Positions 55,308 through 64,000 of a stretch of 64,000 nt of DNA are shown here, in pieces. This stretch comes from Burkholderia sp. WP9 (GTDB taxonomy: Bacteria; Pseudomonadota; Gammaproteobacteria; Burkholderiales; Burkholderiaceae): positions 2,604,001 through 2,668,000 of the forward strand of contig NZ_FNTG01000001.1 of assembly GCF_900104795.1 (NCBI RefSeq). The letters run 5' to 3'. The notes beneath the pieces are model-generated. The model saw only the letters and a program-made list of their open reading frames with translations, was not told the DNA's origin and made no database searches. The stretch's first letter is position 1, and the number at the start of each line of letters is the position of its first letter. The translations under genes and the position numbers were made by a program.

Positions 55308-56456
55308 ATGAAGCCTGCCTTGAAGTCGACGCCCGCGTTGCGCATTACACTCGTCTGTAACACCGCCTGGGCAATCTATACGTATCGGCAAGGGCTGATC
55401 CGTATGCTGGTCGGACGTGGCGTCGACGTGACGGTGCTGGCGCCGCGCGACCGCACATTCGAACTGCTCGCCGCCATGGGCTGCCGCTGCATCGAATTGC
55501 CGGTCGCCTCCAAGGGCACCAATCCACGCGACGACCTGCGCACGCTGTACGCGCTCTATCGGCAATACCGCACGATCCGCCCGCACGTGGTGTTCCACTA
55601 CACGATCAAGCCGAATATTTATGGCTCGATCGCCGCGAAGCTGGCGGGCGTGCAATCGGTTGCGGTCACAACCGGATTGGGCTACGTGTTCATCCAGCAA
55701 AGCCGCGCCGCTCAGGTAGCCAAGAAAATGTACCGTTTCGCGTTCCGTTTCCCGCGCGAAATATGGTTTTTGAATCGCGACGATCAGGCCGCATTTGTCG
55801 AACAGAATTTGTTAGTGCATCCTGAGCGCGCAAGACTGTTGCATGGCGAAGGCGTCGATCTGGACCAATTCGTCTTCACACCCTTGCCCGAGCGGGCGGA
55901 TTACCGCTTCGTGCTGATCGGGCGGCTGTTGTGGGACAAAGGCGTGGCCGAATACGTGGAAGCCGCACGGCGCCTGCGTGAACGTTATCCGCACGCGCGG
56001 TTCCAACTGCTCGGCCCGGTGGGTGTCGACAATCCCAGTGCGATTACGCGCGCAGAAGTGGCGGCGTGGGAACAGGAAGGCGTCATCGAGTATCTTGGCG
56101 AAGCGCATGACGTGCGGCCTTTCATCGCCGATGCGGATTGCGTAGTGTTGCCGTCGTATCGCGAAGGCGTGCCGCGCACGCTGATGGAAGCGTCGGCCAT
56201 GGGCCGCCCCATCGTCACGACCGACGTGCCGGGCTGCCGCGAGGTGGTGGCGGACGGCGTCAACGGCTTGCTGTGCGAGGTGCGCAATGCAGAAAGCCTC
56301 GCGGCCACGCTGGCGCGCATGCTCGACATGAGCGGCGCCGAGCGCCGGGCCATGGCAGAACGCGGCCGAAAGAAAGTCGCGGAAGAATTCGACGAGCGCG
56401 TGGTCGTCGAAACGTATAAGGACCTGGTGCAAAAAATGACGGGCGTTTTACTTTAA
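55308..56456 (+). CDS. Family 4 glycosyltransferase
   Basis: The protein has 382 residues and is GT-B. The N-half starts ITLVCNTAWAIYTYRQGLIRML. HYTIKPNIYGSIAAKLAGVQSVAVTTGLGYVF is the segment seen in GT4 enzymes of O-antigen clusters (about 99-130). The C-half has FVLIGRLLWDKGVAEYVEA and the E-x7-E motif in SYREGVPRTLMEASAMGRPIV. It acts at the cytoplasmic face on the same glycan as its neighbours. The sugar is unknown; galE next to it suggests galactose-type donors are used in the pathway. Confidence 0.87.
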   Translation: MKPALKSTPALRITLVCNTAWAIYTYRQGLIRMLVGRGVDVTVLAPRDRTFELLAAMGCRCIELPVASKGTNPRDDLRTLYALYRQYRTIRPHVVFHYTIKPNIYGSIAAKLAGVQSVAVTTGLGYVFIQQSRAAQVAKKMYRFAFRFPREIWFLNRDDQAAFVEQNLLVHPERARLLHGEGVDLDQFVFTPLPERADYRFVLIGRLLWDKGVAEYVEAARRLRERYPHARFQLLGPVGVDNPSAITRAEVAAWEQEGVIEYLGEAHDVRPFIADADCVVLPSYREGVPRTLMEASAMGRPIVTTDVPGCREVVADGVNGLLCEVRNAESLAATLARMLDMSGAERRAMAERGRKKVAEEFDERVVVETYKDLVQKMTGVLL

Positions 56457-56468
56457 CGGAGCAACAGC

Positions 56469-57491
56469 ATGACCACGAAGGGCACGATTCTGGTAACGGG
56501 CGGCGCGGGCTTTATCGGCTCGCACACCTGTGTCGAACTGCTGAACGGCGGTTACGACGTCGTGGTAATCGACAATCTCGTGAACAGCAACCGCGAATCG
56601 CTGCGGCGCGTGGAAAAGATTACCGGCAAGGCGGTGACCTTCTACGAAGCCGACGCGCGCGACCAAGCGGCGCTCAACCGTATTTTCGACGCCCACCCGA
56701 TCACGGGCGCGATTCATTTTGCCGCGCTGAAGGCAGTGGGCGAGTCGGTGGCCAAGCCGATCGAGTACTACAGCAACAACGTCGGCAGCCTGCTGGCCCT
56801 GCTCGGCGTGATGCGCGACCGCAACGTCAAGCAGTTCGTGTTCAGTTCCTCGGCCACCGTGTACGGCGTGCCGAAAAGCTCGCCGATCGACGAGTCGTTC
56901 CCGCTGTCGGCCACCAATCCGTATGGCCAGTCGAAGCTGATCGCCGAGCAGGTGTTGCGCGATCTGGAAGTGGCCGATCCGTCGTGGCGCATTGCCACGC
57001 TGCGCTATTTCAACCCGGTCGGCGCGCACGAGAGCGGCCTGATCGGCGAAGATCCCGCCGGTATTCCGAATAACCTCATGCCTTATGTCGCGCAGGTGGC
57101 GGTCGGCAAGCTCGAGAAGCTGCGCGTGTTCGGCGGCGATTACGACACGCCCGACGGCACCGGTGTGCGCGACTACATCCACGTGGTCGATCTGGCGCGC
57201 GGGCATCTGGCCGCGCTCGACGCGCTCGTCACGCGCGACGCGAGCTTCGTCGTGAACCTCGGCACGGGCCAGGGCTATAGCGTGATCGACGTGGTCAAGG
57301 CGTTCGAGAAAGCCGCCGGACGGCCGGTGCCCTACGAGATCGTGGCGCGCCGCCCGGGCGACGTCGCCTCCTGTTTCGCCGACCCGGCCGCCGCCGAGAA
57401 GATCATTGGCTGGCGCGCGCAGTTCGGCATCGAGCGGATGTGCGCGGATCACTGGCGCTGGCAATCCACGAATCCGCACGGATTCGCCTGA
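56469..57491 (+). CDS. galE: UDP-glucose 4-epimerase
   Basis: The protein has 340 residues in the extended SDR family. The NAD motif is GGAGFIGSHTCVELL (about 10-24), FAALKAVGESV and SSSATVYG follow, and the catalytic pair is Tyr and Lys in NPYGQSK. DYIHVVDLARGH and the C-terminal DVASCFADPAAAEK are typical of GalE. It makes UDP-galactose (or UDP-GalNAc/GalA if relaxed). It is 12 bases after the GT4 gene with GGAG upstream. Confidence 0.94.
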   Translation: MTTKGTILVTGGAGFIGSHTCVELLNGGYDVVVIDNLVNSNRESLRRVEKITGKAVTFYEADARDQAALNRIFDAHPITGAIHFAALKAVGESVAKPIEYYSNNVGSLLALLGVMRDRNVKQFVFSSSATVYGVPKSSPIDESFPLSATNPYGQSKLIAEQVLRDLEVADPSWRIATLRYFNPVGAHESGLIGEDPAGIPNNLMPYVAQVAVGKLEKLRVFGGDYDTPDGTGVRDYIHVVDLARGHLAALDALVTRDASFVVNLGTGQGYSVIDVVKAFEKAAGRPVPYEIVARRPGDVASCFADPAAAEKIIGWRAQFGIERMCADHWRWQSTNPHGFA

Positions 57492-57503
57492 GTCGAAGCA
57501 AAG

Positions 57504-57552
57504 TCGACGGCGGCGCGAAGGCGTCGCCAGGCAGGAGCGCCGCCGCCGTCGA
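57504..57552 (+). terminator. Strong hairpin after galE
   Basis: TCGACGGCGGCGC (57504-57516) pairs with GCGCCGCCG...GTCGA in 57537-57552 to form a GC-rich stem just past the galE stop. There is no T-run, so it is at best an atypical terminator or RNA-end stabiliser. Confidence 0.4.
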
Positions 57553-57716
57553 TTGAGGGATTGCACCAAGCGGGTAATTCCGAATATTACTAACCCTTTA
57601 CAGCTTCCTATACTGGCTCACCGTCAGACGGTCAGGCTTCCTAAGAACGTTCGAATCGGGGCGCACGGGCCCGCATCGAGGCTTCGTGCAAGAAAAGACA
57701 TGCTACGGAGACAGTT

Positions 57717-58934
57717 ATGGGAATTCGCTTGAAGAGCGTAGTGGGCGCGCTCGCGCTTTGTGCCCTCACCAATGTCAGCTACGCGGCGGATCCGATCAAG
57801 ATCGGCGTCGATGGACCTTTCACCGGTGGCTCGTCTTCGATGGGCGTCAGCATGCGCGACGGCGTGCGCCTTGCCACCGCCGAAATCAACAAGGCCGGCG
57901 GCGTGCTCGGCCGCCAGATCGTGCTGGTGGAACGCGACGACGAGGCGAAAAACGAACGCGGCGTGCAGATCGCGCAAGAGCTGATCAACAAGGAAAAAGT
58001 CGTGGCGGTGGTCGGTTACATCAACACCGGCGTCGCGCTCGCCTCGCAGCGCTTCTTCCAGGAAGCGAAGATTCCCGTCTTCAACAACGTCGCGACGGGT
58101 AGCATCGTGACGAAGCAGTTCACCGACCAGCCGGACAACTACGTGTTCCGCAATGCCGCCGCGGACCGCATCCAGGCGCCGATGATTGTCGAAGAAGCCG
58201 TGACCAAACGCGGTTTCAAGAAGGTCGCGATTCTCGCCGACTCGACCAACTACGGTCAGCTCGGCCGCGAAGACCTCGAAAAGGCGCTCGCCGCCAAAGG
58301 CGTGAAGCCTGTCGCCGTCGAGAAATTCAATATCAAGGACGTCGACATGACCGCGCAACTGCTCAAGGCCAAAGAGGCCGGAGCGGAAGCGGTGCTGACA
58401 TACGGGATCGGACCAGAACTCGCGCAGATCGCCAACGGCATGGCCAAGCTCGGCTGGAAAGTACCGCTGATCGGCAGCTGGACGCTTTCGATGGCGAACT
58501 ACATCGACAACGCCAGCACCAACGGCGAAGGCGCGCGCATGCCGCAAACGTTCATTCAGGAAGCGAACACGCCCAAGCGTAAAGCCTTCATCGACGCATA
58601 CCTCAAGGAATTCAAGCCGAAGAACAACCGCATCGACTCGCCGGTTTCCGCCGCGCAAGGCTACGACTCGGTTTATCTGCTGGCCGCCGCGATCACCCAG
58701 GCCGGCTCGACCGACGGCCCGAAGGTGCGCGCCGCGCTCGAAAGCCTCAACACCAAGGTGGAAGGCGTCGTGATGGTCTACGACAAGCCGTTCACGCACG
58801 ACGACCACGAAGCGATCAGCTCGAACGTGCCAGTGGTCGGCGAGGTCAAGGGCGGCCGCGTGGTCTACGCGTACGATGCCGACCGCAAAGGCGGCGGGCA
58901 GTTGCGCAGCAAGCAGGCGAGTTCCGCGAACTGA
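57717..58934 (+). CDS. livJ: Branched-chain amino-acid-type ABC transporter binding protein
   Basis: The protein has 405 residues. Signal peptide: hydrophobic core VVGALALCALTNVSYA before ADPIKIGVDGPFTGGSSSMGVSM. The Peripla_BP_6 fold shows VVAVVGYINTGVALASQRFFQEAKIPVFN (about 84-112) and the VYDKPFTHDDHEAI ending seen in LivJ-like proteins. It binds leucine-type or other amino acids for the LivHMGF system that follows. A TATACT at 57609-57614 may be a -10 box. CGGAG lies before the ATG. Ligand specificity is not certain. Confidence 0.88.
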   Translation: MGIRLKSVVGALALCALTNVSYAADPIKIGVDGPFTGGSSSMGVSMRDGVRLATAEINKAGGVLGRQIVLVERDDEAKNERGVQIAQELINKEKVVAVVGYINTGVALASQRFFQEAKIPVFNNVATGSIVTKQFTDQPDNYVFRNAAADRIQAPMIVEEAVTKRGFKKVAILADSTNYGQLGREDLEKALAAKGVKPVAVEKFNIKDVDMTAQLLKAKEAGAEAVLTYGIGPELAQIANGMAKLGWKVPLIGSWTLSMANYIDNASTNGEGARMPQTFIQEANTPKRKAFIDAYLKEFKPKNNRIDSPVSAAQGYDSVYLLAAAITQAGSTDGPKVRAALESLNTKVEGVVMVYDKPFTHDDHEAISSNVPVVGEVKGGRVVYAYDADRKGGGQLRSKQASSAN

Positions 58935-59030
58935 GTTTGAAATAAGCGCAGCAGCTTGCTACGGAGCCGCACCCGTCTGAAGGCGGGCGCGGCTTTGCTT
59001 CATATCCGGTGAATTCCAGGGCGCTCGACG

Positions 59031-59906
59031 ATGGCCATTCTTCTGCAGCTCATCTATAGCGGCATTGCGCTCGGCATGATCTACGCCGTGATCGCATTCG
59101 GCTATCAACTCACGTTCGCGACCTCCGGCACGCTGAACTTCGGCCAGGGCGACGCGCTGATGCTCGGCGCACTGGTCGGCCTCACGCTCGTCACACTCGG
59201 CGTCAACTATTGGCTGATGATCCCGCTCGTTTGCGTGTTCGGTCTGCTGCAAGGCGCGTTTGTCGAACGGATCGGGGTGCGGCCCGCGATCAAGATCAAA
59301 TCCGAATTCGGCTGGATCATGTCGACGATCGCACTCGGCATTATCTTCAAGAACGTCGCCGAGAACGTCTGGGGCCGCGACGATCTGCGCTTCCCTTCCC
59401 CGCTGCCGGAAGCACCGCTGAAAATATTCGGCGCCAATGTACTGCCGATGGAATTGCTGGTAGTCGGCGGCGCCCTCGTCATGATGCTGGCGGTCGAGTT
59501 CTTCAACCGCAAGACGATCTTCGGCAAGGCGGTGGTCGCTACCGCGAACGACCGCGACGCCGCGGCGTTGATGGGCATCAATACCGGCCTCGTAATCACG
59601 TTCTCGTACGCATTGTCTTCGCTGACCGCGGCCTTTGCGGGCGTGCTGATCGCGCCGCTCACGCTGACCGGCGCGACGATGGGCGCCGTGCTCGGGCTCA
59701 AGGCATTCGCGGTGGCGATTATCGGCGGACTGTCGAGCGGACTGGGTATCGTGGTGGGCGGCGTCATTCTCGGCATTGCGGAGACGACGACCGGCTTCTA
59801 CCTCTCCACCGGCTACAAGGACGTACCCGGGCTCGTGTTGCTGCTGATCGTGCTCGCGTTGAAACCTGCCGGCCTGTTCGGCAAGACCTCGATCAAGAAA
59901 GTGTGA
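59031..59906 (+). CDS. livH: Branched-chain amino-acid-type ABC permease LivH
   Basis: The protein has 291 residues and about eight helices. YSGIALGMIYAVIAFGYQLTFATSGTLNFGQGDALMLGA (about 9-47) is the LivH N-terminal signature, with the pattern T-L-N-F-x-x-G, and FAVAIIGGLSSGLGIVVGG the C-terminal contact region. It forms the channel with the LivM half of the next protein. It starts 96 bases after the binding protein gene. Confidence 0.93.
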   Translation: MAILLQLIYSGIALGMIYAVIAFGYQLTFATSGTLNFGQGDALMLGALVGLTLVTLGVNYWLMIPLVCVFGLLQGAFVERIGVRPAIKIKSEFGWIMSTIALGIIFKNVAENVWGRDDLRFPSPLPEAPLKIFGANVLPMELLVVGGALVMMLAVEFFNRKTIFGKAVVATANDRDAAALMGINTGLVITFSYALSSLTAAFAGVLIAPLTLTGATMGAVLGLKAFAVAIIGGLSSGLGIVVGGVILGIAETTTGFYLSTGYKDVPGLVLLLIVLALKPAGLFGKTSIKKV

Positions 59907-59914
59907 GGACCGCC

Positions 59915-61855
59915 GTGAATCCCAAGAAACTCATTGCGTCCGCACTGGCGCTGATCGCGCTCGCGGTGTTTCCCGTGCTGTCGGGGAATCCGTATTACAT
60001 CCATCTGCTCGAGACGATCATGATCTACGCGATCCTGCTCTTCGGTCTCGATATCGTGGTCGGTTATACAGGGCAGGTGTCGCTCGGCCACGCCGGTCTG
60101 TTCGGCGTAGGCGCGTACACGGCCGGCGTGCTGTTCTTCAAACTCGGCATGCCGTTCTTCGTCACCGCGCCGCTGGCGATCCTGGTCACTGCGGGCTTCG
60201 GCGCGATTCTCGCGCTGCCGGCGCTGCGCGTGTCCGGCCCCTATCTCGCGATGGTGACGCTTGCGTTCGGCACGATCATCCAGATTCTCATCAACGAGAT
60301 GGATTTTCTGACCAACGGGCCGATGGGCGTGAAGATTCCAAAGCCTTCACTGGGCAGCCGGCCGATGAACGAGGTCGAATATTACTGGCTCGTCGCGGCG
60401 CTACTGGTTGCCTCGCTGATCGTCGTGCATCGCGTGCTCAAATCGCATCTGGGCCGCGCGTTCGAGGCGTTGCGCGACAGTCCGATCGCGTCGGACTGCA
60501 TGGGCGTGTCGGTGTACCGCTACAAGGTCTATGCATTCGTGATCAGCGCGGGGTTTGCCGGGCTGGCCGGCTGCCTCTATTCGTATTCCGAGCAGTACAT
60601 CTCGCCGAACACCTATAACTTCGAGCTGACCATTCTGTTCCTGCTCGCCATCATCATGGGCGGCCGTAAAACCCGCACCGGCGCGCTGCTCGGCTCGGCG
60701 ATCATCGTCCTGTTGCCGAAACTGCTCGACGACATCGACATGTTCCGCACTGTCGCCTCGGTGCTGGCGGCGGTCGTCGTGATCGGTGCGGGCGTCGCGC
60801 TGGCGCGTAAGGTGTCCACGCCGCGCAAAGTTGCGATTCCCGTTCTGGGCACGGTGGGTCTTGCCGCGTTTTCCTACCGGATCGACACACTCGCCGACTG
60901 GCGGCTCACCATATTCGGCTTGATGATCCTGCTCGTCGTGTATTACCTGCAGGATGGCGTGGTCGGCTTCGTGCGCAAGATCGTGACGCATGGCCGGGTC
61001 CGCACCGTCACCGTCGACACCACGAAACCGGCGACGATTGGCGGCGATGCGATTCAGGCGGTGCAAGCCGGGGGCACGGAAGACATTCTGGAACTGCGCG
61101 GCATCCTCATGCAGTTCAGCGGACTGAAGGCGCTCAACAACGTCGATCTGACCGTGCAACGCGGCACGATTCACGGGCTGATCGGACCGAACGGCTCGGG
61201 CAAGAGCACGATGATGAACGTGCTGACCGGCATCTATGTGCCGACCGCGGGCACGCTCTCTTATCGCGGCGCATCGCTCGCGGGGAAAACCTCGTCGCAG
61301 ATCGCGCTGTCCGGTATTGCGCGCACGTTCCAGAATGTGCAACTGTTCGGCGAAATGACCGCGCTCGAGAATGTGCTGGTCGGCCTGCATCACACATTCA
61401 ACGCGAATCTCGCGGACGTCGGACTGATGTCATCGCGCTACCGGCGCGAGGAACGCGCCGCCCGCGAGCGCGCATTCGGCATGCTGCGTTTTGTCGGCCT
61501 GGACAATGTCGCGGCCGAAGAAGCGCGCAACCTGCCGTACGGCAAACAGCGCTTGCTCGAAATCGCGCGGGCGCTCGCGCTCGATCCGCAATTGCTGCTG
61601 CTCGACGAACCGGCCGCCGGACTCACCGCGCCGGACATCAAGGAGCTGGTCGCGATCATTCGCAAGGTGCGCGATCACGGCATTACCGTCGTGCTGATCG
61701 AGCATCATATGGACGTGGTGATGAGCGTATGCGACCGGGTTTCGGTGCTGGACTTCGGGCAGAAGATTGCTGAAGGCAAGCCCGCCGATATTCAGTCTAA
61801 CGAAAAAGTCATCGAAGCCTACCTCGGCGGCCAGCCTGCCGGTCAGGCGGCGTGA
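59915..61855 (+). CDS. livMG: Fused LivM permease - LivG ATPase
   Basis: The protein has 646 residues. The first half (about 1-340) is a LivM permease with DIVVGYTGQVSLGHAGLFGVGAYTAG (about 48-73) and LIMNEMDFLTNGPMG-like loop. After a linker with extra hydrophobic helices (about 290-355) comes a LivG ATPase (about 390-640) with Walker A GLIGPNGSGKSTMMNVLTG, GIARTFQNVQLFGEMTALENV, LPYGKQRLLEIARAL and LLLLDEPAAGLTAPD. The single chain puts channel and motor together, which also fixes their ratio. I start at GTG 59915, eight bases after the livH stop, since the upstream open frame is a livH shadow. livMG is a descriptive label. Confidence 0.9.
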   Translation: MNPKKLIASALALIALAVFPVLSGNPYYIHLLETIMIYAILLFGLDIVVGYTGQVSLGHAGLFGVGAYTAGVLFFKLGMPFFVTAPLAILVTAGFGAILALPALRVSGPYLAMVTLAFGTIIQILINEMDFLTNGPMGVKIPKPSLGSRPMNEVEYYWLVAALLVASLIVVHRVLKSHLGRAFEALRDSPIASDCMGVSVYRYKVYAFVISAGFAGLAGCLYSYSEQYISPNTYNFELTILFLLAIIMGGRKTRTGALLGSAIIVLLPKLLDDIDMFRTVASVLAAVVVIGAGVALARKVSTPRKVAIPVLGTVGLAAFSYRIDTLADWRLTIFGLMILLVVYYLQDGVVGFVRKIVTHGRVRTVTVDTTKPATIGGDAIQAVQAGGTEDILELRGILMQFSGLKALNNVDLTVQRGTIHGLIGPNGSGKSTMMNVLTGIYVPTAGTLSYRGASLAGKTSSQIALSGIARTFQNVQLFGEMTALENVLVGLHHTFNANLADVGLMSSRYRREERAARERAFGMLRFVGLDNVAAEEARNLPYGKQRLLEIARALALDPQLLLLDEPAAGLTAPDIKELVAIIRKVRDHGITVVLIEHHMDVVMSVCDRVSVLDFGQKIAEGKPADIQSNEKVIEAYLGGQPAGQAA

Positions 61856-61884
61856 GCCCGCCGGGCGCCACTACAGGAACAGAC

Positions 61885-62619
61885 ATGTTATCGATCAGAA
61901 ATCTGCATGCGGGCTACGGCAAGGTCAAAGTGCTGCACGGCATTTCGATCGACGTGCCGAAGGCTTCGGTCGTCACGCTGATCGGCTCGAACGGCGCGGG
62001 CAAAACGACGACCATGCGGGCGATCTCCGGCATGATCCGGCCGAGTGCGGGCGAGATCACGATGGGCGTCGGCGCCGACGCGAAGCGTATCGACGCTCTG
62101 GAATCGCACCGCATTGCGCGGCTGGGACTCGCGCATTCGCCGGAAGGCCGACGCGTGTTCGCGACCATGAGCGTGACCGACAACCTCATGCTGGGCGCGT
62201 TCCCCCGCCTGACTTCCGCGCGGCCTCGCGGTGACGTGAAGGCCGATCTGGAGCGTGCAATCGAGATGTTTCCGCGGCTCAAGGAACGGCGGCATCAACT
62301 GGCCGGCACACTCTCCGGCGGCGAGCAGCAGATGCTCGCCATGGCGCGCGCGATCATGATGAACCCGGATCTGGTATTGCTCGACGAACCGTCAATGGGA
62401 CTCGCGCCTATTCTGGTCGAAGAGGTGTTCCGGATCATTGGGAATCTGAAAAGCGAGGGCGTCACCATGTTGCTGGTCGAACAGTTCGCCGCTGCCGCGC
62501 TCAATGTGGCCGATTATGGCTATGTGCTGGAGAACGGCAGGATCGCGGCGCATGGGCCCGCCGCGGAGTTGCGCAACGATCCTTCGGTGAAGGCGGCGTA
62601 TCTGGGCGCGAGTCACTGA
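61885..62619 (+). CDS. livF: Branched-chain amino-acid-type ABC ATPase LivF
   Basis: The protein has 244 residues. MLSIRNLHAGYGKVKVLHGI opens the protein, Walker A is LIGSNGAGKTTTMRAISG, the signature LSGGEQQMLAMARAI and Walker B LVLLDEPSMGLAPILVEE. It is the second ATPase of the transporter. The ATG with AGGA upstream gives the normal LivF N-terminus; a GTG at 61852 overlapping the previous stop (GTGA) would add 11 residues. It is the last intact gene in the window. Confidence 0.93.
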   Translation: MLSIRNLHAGYGKVKVLHGISIDVPKASVVTLIGSNGAGKTTTMRAISGMIRPSAGEITMGVGADAKRIDALESHRIARLGLAHSPEGRRVFATMSVTDNLMLGAFPRLTSARPRGDVKADLERAIEMFPRLKERRHQLAGTLSGGEQQMLAMARAIMMNPDLVLLDEPSMGLAPILVEEVFRIIGNLKSEGVTMLLVEQFAAAALNVADYGYVLENGRIAAHGPAAELRNDPSVKAAYLGASH

Positions 62620-62658
62620 GGCGCGCGCGGATTCCGGTGGATAGCGCGTTAATCGAAG

Positions 62659-62848
62659 TCATAAGCTCGCGAGACCGCGGTCGAGTTCTGCCGCCACGAG
62701 CTGCAAGTTGGGTTCGACGATCAGGTCGGCGTGGCCGCCGGAGATTTCCGTCACTGTCAGCCCGGCACGGGCGACACGCCGCCAAAGCAGCAGCGGATCG
62801 CCGTGCCCATTCTGTGCAACCGCCGCACGGACATAGATGATCCACCCT
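62659..62848 (-). pseudogene. Fragment resembling a thioesterase-domain C-terminus
   Basis: On the minus strand a frame ending at TGA (62661-62659) reads DPLLLWRRVARAGLTVTEIS then GGHADLIVEPNLQLVAAEL. The W-x3-A/V-x-V-G-x-H-x-x-(I/M)-x-x-E-P-x-L pattern is that of the last strand and catalytic His region of alpha/beta-hydrolase thioesterases attached to non-ribosomal peptide or polyketide synthases. Nothing before it in frame continues the domain. I treat it as a relic. It could also be chance similarity. Confidence 0.4.
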
Positions 62849-63229
62849 CCATCTTAAGGCCTGGTTTGATTGCCCACCACCGCTGTCCGTCTGGCGGTTC
62901 GGCACGTCGGCACGAGTGGACAACGCTCCGTCGGTCGGCATGATGGGGCCCCAGCCAACCGATCAGGCTGGCTCGGTAAGGCGGGAAGAGGTGCACGCCA
63001 AGGTCAATCCACGCTGCCAGTTAGGCCGCGGGGCACAGCCTCCCGCCGGCATCTCCGGGCTGCATCACCTCCCATTGTGCGCTCGCAATGCCCGCTTCGG
63101 ATGTCCGCACGGGTCCATGCATGGTCATCGAGAATATTAGTGCACCGATAGGTGAGTTTCCCCTGAATTTTCGCCTTCCGGCGGGTTCCTGCCGAACCTC
63201 ATAGACCTCACCACCGCCACGGCGCGGGC
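62849..63229. other. Decayed intergenic stretch
   Basis: Short Arg- and Pro-rich frames on both strands have no family character, and no promoter or hairpin stands out. It joins the thioesterase-like fragment to the IS30 remnant and is probably mobile-element debris. Confidence 0.45.
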
Positions 63230-63990
63230 GCTGATCGTGAAATCGCGAGAGTTCAGCGCCCTGCTGTGGATCAGCGTGGTACACGGAATGCCCGGTGCGC
63301 AAACCCGCCGACAGCTAGCTGCCGTAAAGCGCCCCGGCCCTGAATGTAAAGCGCCTAATATATGGCTTCGTGGGAGATCCGCATAGACCCATCAACAGGA
63401 AAGTCAACCCGCAATCGGTGACTGATTTGTCCTGGACTCCAGCAAGTGCCGCAGCGCCGGTTCGTCCGACAGACATGTCGTCGCCCCTTCCATGGTACGT
63501 TGCCCCCCCGAATCGGCCTGCCTTGCGAATCAGCGACAGCTCCGGCTGGTCGGTTCTGCACGTATGTTCTTAGCCGCTTGTATCCCGCGAGTTTGGCGGT
63601 TTTCGGTCGCTCATCAGCTCGTTCTGCCTTCCACTGTGCAAGGATTGCCCGATAGGTCAGCGTACCACTGCGTGTAGCTGCGTTCGTACCGCATTCGCCC
63701 GAGATGGTTGACGGCGACCGACCTAGCCTTCATGCAATCTGTCGAACCCCGTGATCCTGCGCCCACAGCAGCGCGATCTCCTCACGTTCCGTGAATGATG
63801 GATAGCGGCCCGAGCGAGGCACCAGCTCAATCAGCGGCATGCCACCGGCTTCGCGAAAAATCTTGGCCGCAACGATCGGGATACGCCGCATGCCAACGCC
63901 GCAGTGTCATTCTCCACACCCTCGGCAATGCATTTCCGAAACGCCTGCGTGGTCTCCAACTGATTGACGCCTGGGCCTGGCAGGCTATGG
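63230..63990 (-). pseudogene. IS30-family transposase, frameshifted and stop-interrupted
   Basis: On the minus strand successive pieces in different frames match an IS30 transposase in order: NDTAALACGVSRS, then FREAGGMPLIELVPRSGRYP, SFTEREEIALLWAQDHGVRQ, a GRSPSTIS-like HTH, GTLTYRAILAQWKAERADER, PGQISHRLRVDF and GSMRISHEAIY. An in-frame TAG (63356-63354) interrupts the next block ALYIQGRGALR, and CLRTG follows before similarity fades. The N-terminal HTH region is broken by at least one stop and two frame changes. The catalytic DDE half is missing or unrecognisable, so it cannot encode active transposase. It reaches nearly to the window edge. Confidence 0.75.
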
Positions 63991-64000
63991 CACCATAGAC

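Noticed and set aside
57541..57570. TTGCACCA-like word ahead of livJ as an NtrC site
   Set aside because: The right half of the dyad is absent and no -24/-12 element follows.
1..64000. CRISPR arrays, tRNA or rRNA genes, prophage core genes
   Set aside because: No regularly spaced direct repeats, no cloverleaf-like tracts and no capsid, terminase or integrase genes were seen on either strand. The only integrase-type protein is the IS3 transposase.

Overview
The window is a GC-rich beta-proteobacterial chromosome segment, most likely Paraburkholderia or Burkholderia in the broad sense. The indications are the lptG-cbiX-cobA-cysNDH-DUF934-cysI-cysB arrangement, a waaA / Kdo-hydroxylase / waaC / manB lipopolysaccharide block, paired DUF2844-DUF3443 genes, urtABCDE next to urease, a fused LivM-LivG transporter and a short dispersed repeat of a kind I associate with this group. 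The genus is an inference from gene content, not from a search.

Layout. 1-1544: lptG (LPS export) and cbiX. 1545-9125: an accessory insert holding an IS3-family element (with an A7 frameshift site) and a minus-strand type VI secretion module of vgrG, a SleB-like putative cell-wall hydrolase, a secreted putative immunity protein and a PAAR tip. It lies between cbiX and cobA and is flanked by inverted copies of a hairpin repeat. 9126-16489: assimilatory sulfate reduction (cysI, DUF934, cysH, cysD, cysN, cobA on the minus strand, divergent cysB). The CysH cysteine pattern indicates direct APS reduction. 16524-18189: an orphan periplasmic binding protein and a small unknown gene. 18229-25204: a carbohydrate operon led by its own LacI-family repressor, with a perfect palindromic operator, an RbsABC-like transporter, a sugar isomerase-like protein and a Gfo/Idh/MocA oxidoreductase. 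25450-26492: pcm and a rhodanese.

26764-30715: two tandem DUF2844-DUF3443 pairs, each preceded by the same short hairpin leader. 30798-30960: a frameshifted aminotransferase remnant. 31216-47050: a urea-use block: urtABCDE and ureD, then a cargo of repeat, SGNH-hydrolase lipoprotein and acyltransferase, then an orphan amino-acid binding protein and ureABCEFG. Both halves start from a sigma-54 (-24/-12) promoter with an NtrC-like site about 65-95 bases further upstream, so the whole block looks like a nitrogen-limitation regulon. 47055-47804: a Fic-fold protein lacking the catalytic histidine.

47930-57491: lipopolysaccharide synthesis: waaA, Kdo 3-hydroxylase, waaC and manB on the minus strand; flippase, two glycosyltransferases and galE on the plus strand. 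57717-62619: a complete branched-chain amino-acid-type ABC transporter (binding protein, LivH, fused LivM-LivG, LivF). 62620-64000: a decayed junction with a thioesterase-like fragment and an IS30-family transposase pseudogene running to the window edge. I found no rRNA, tRNA or CRISPR array.
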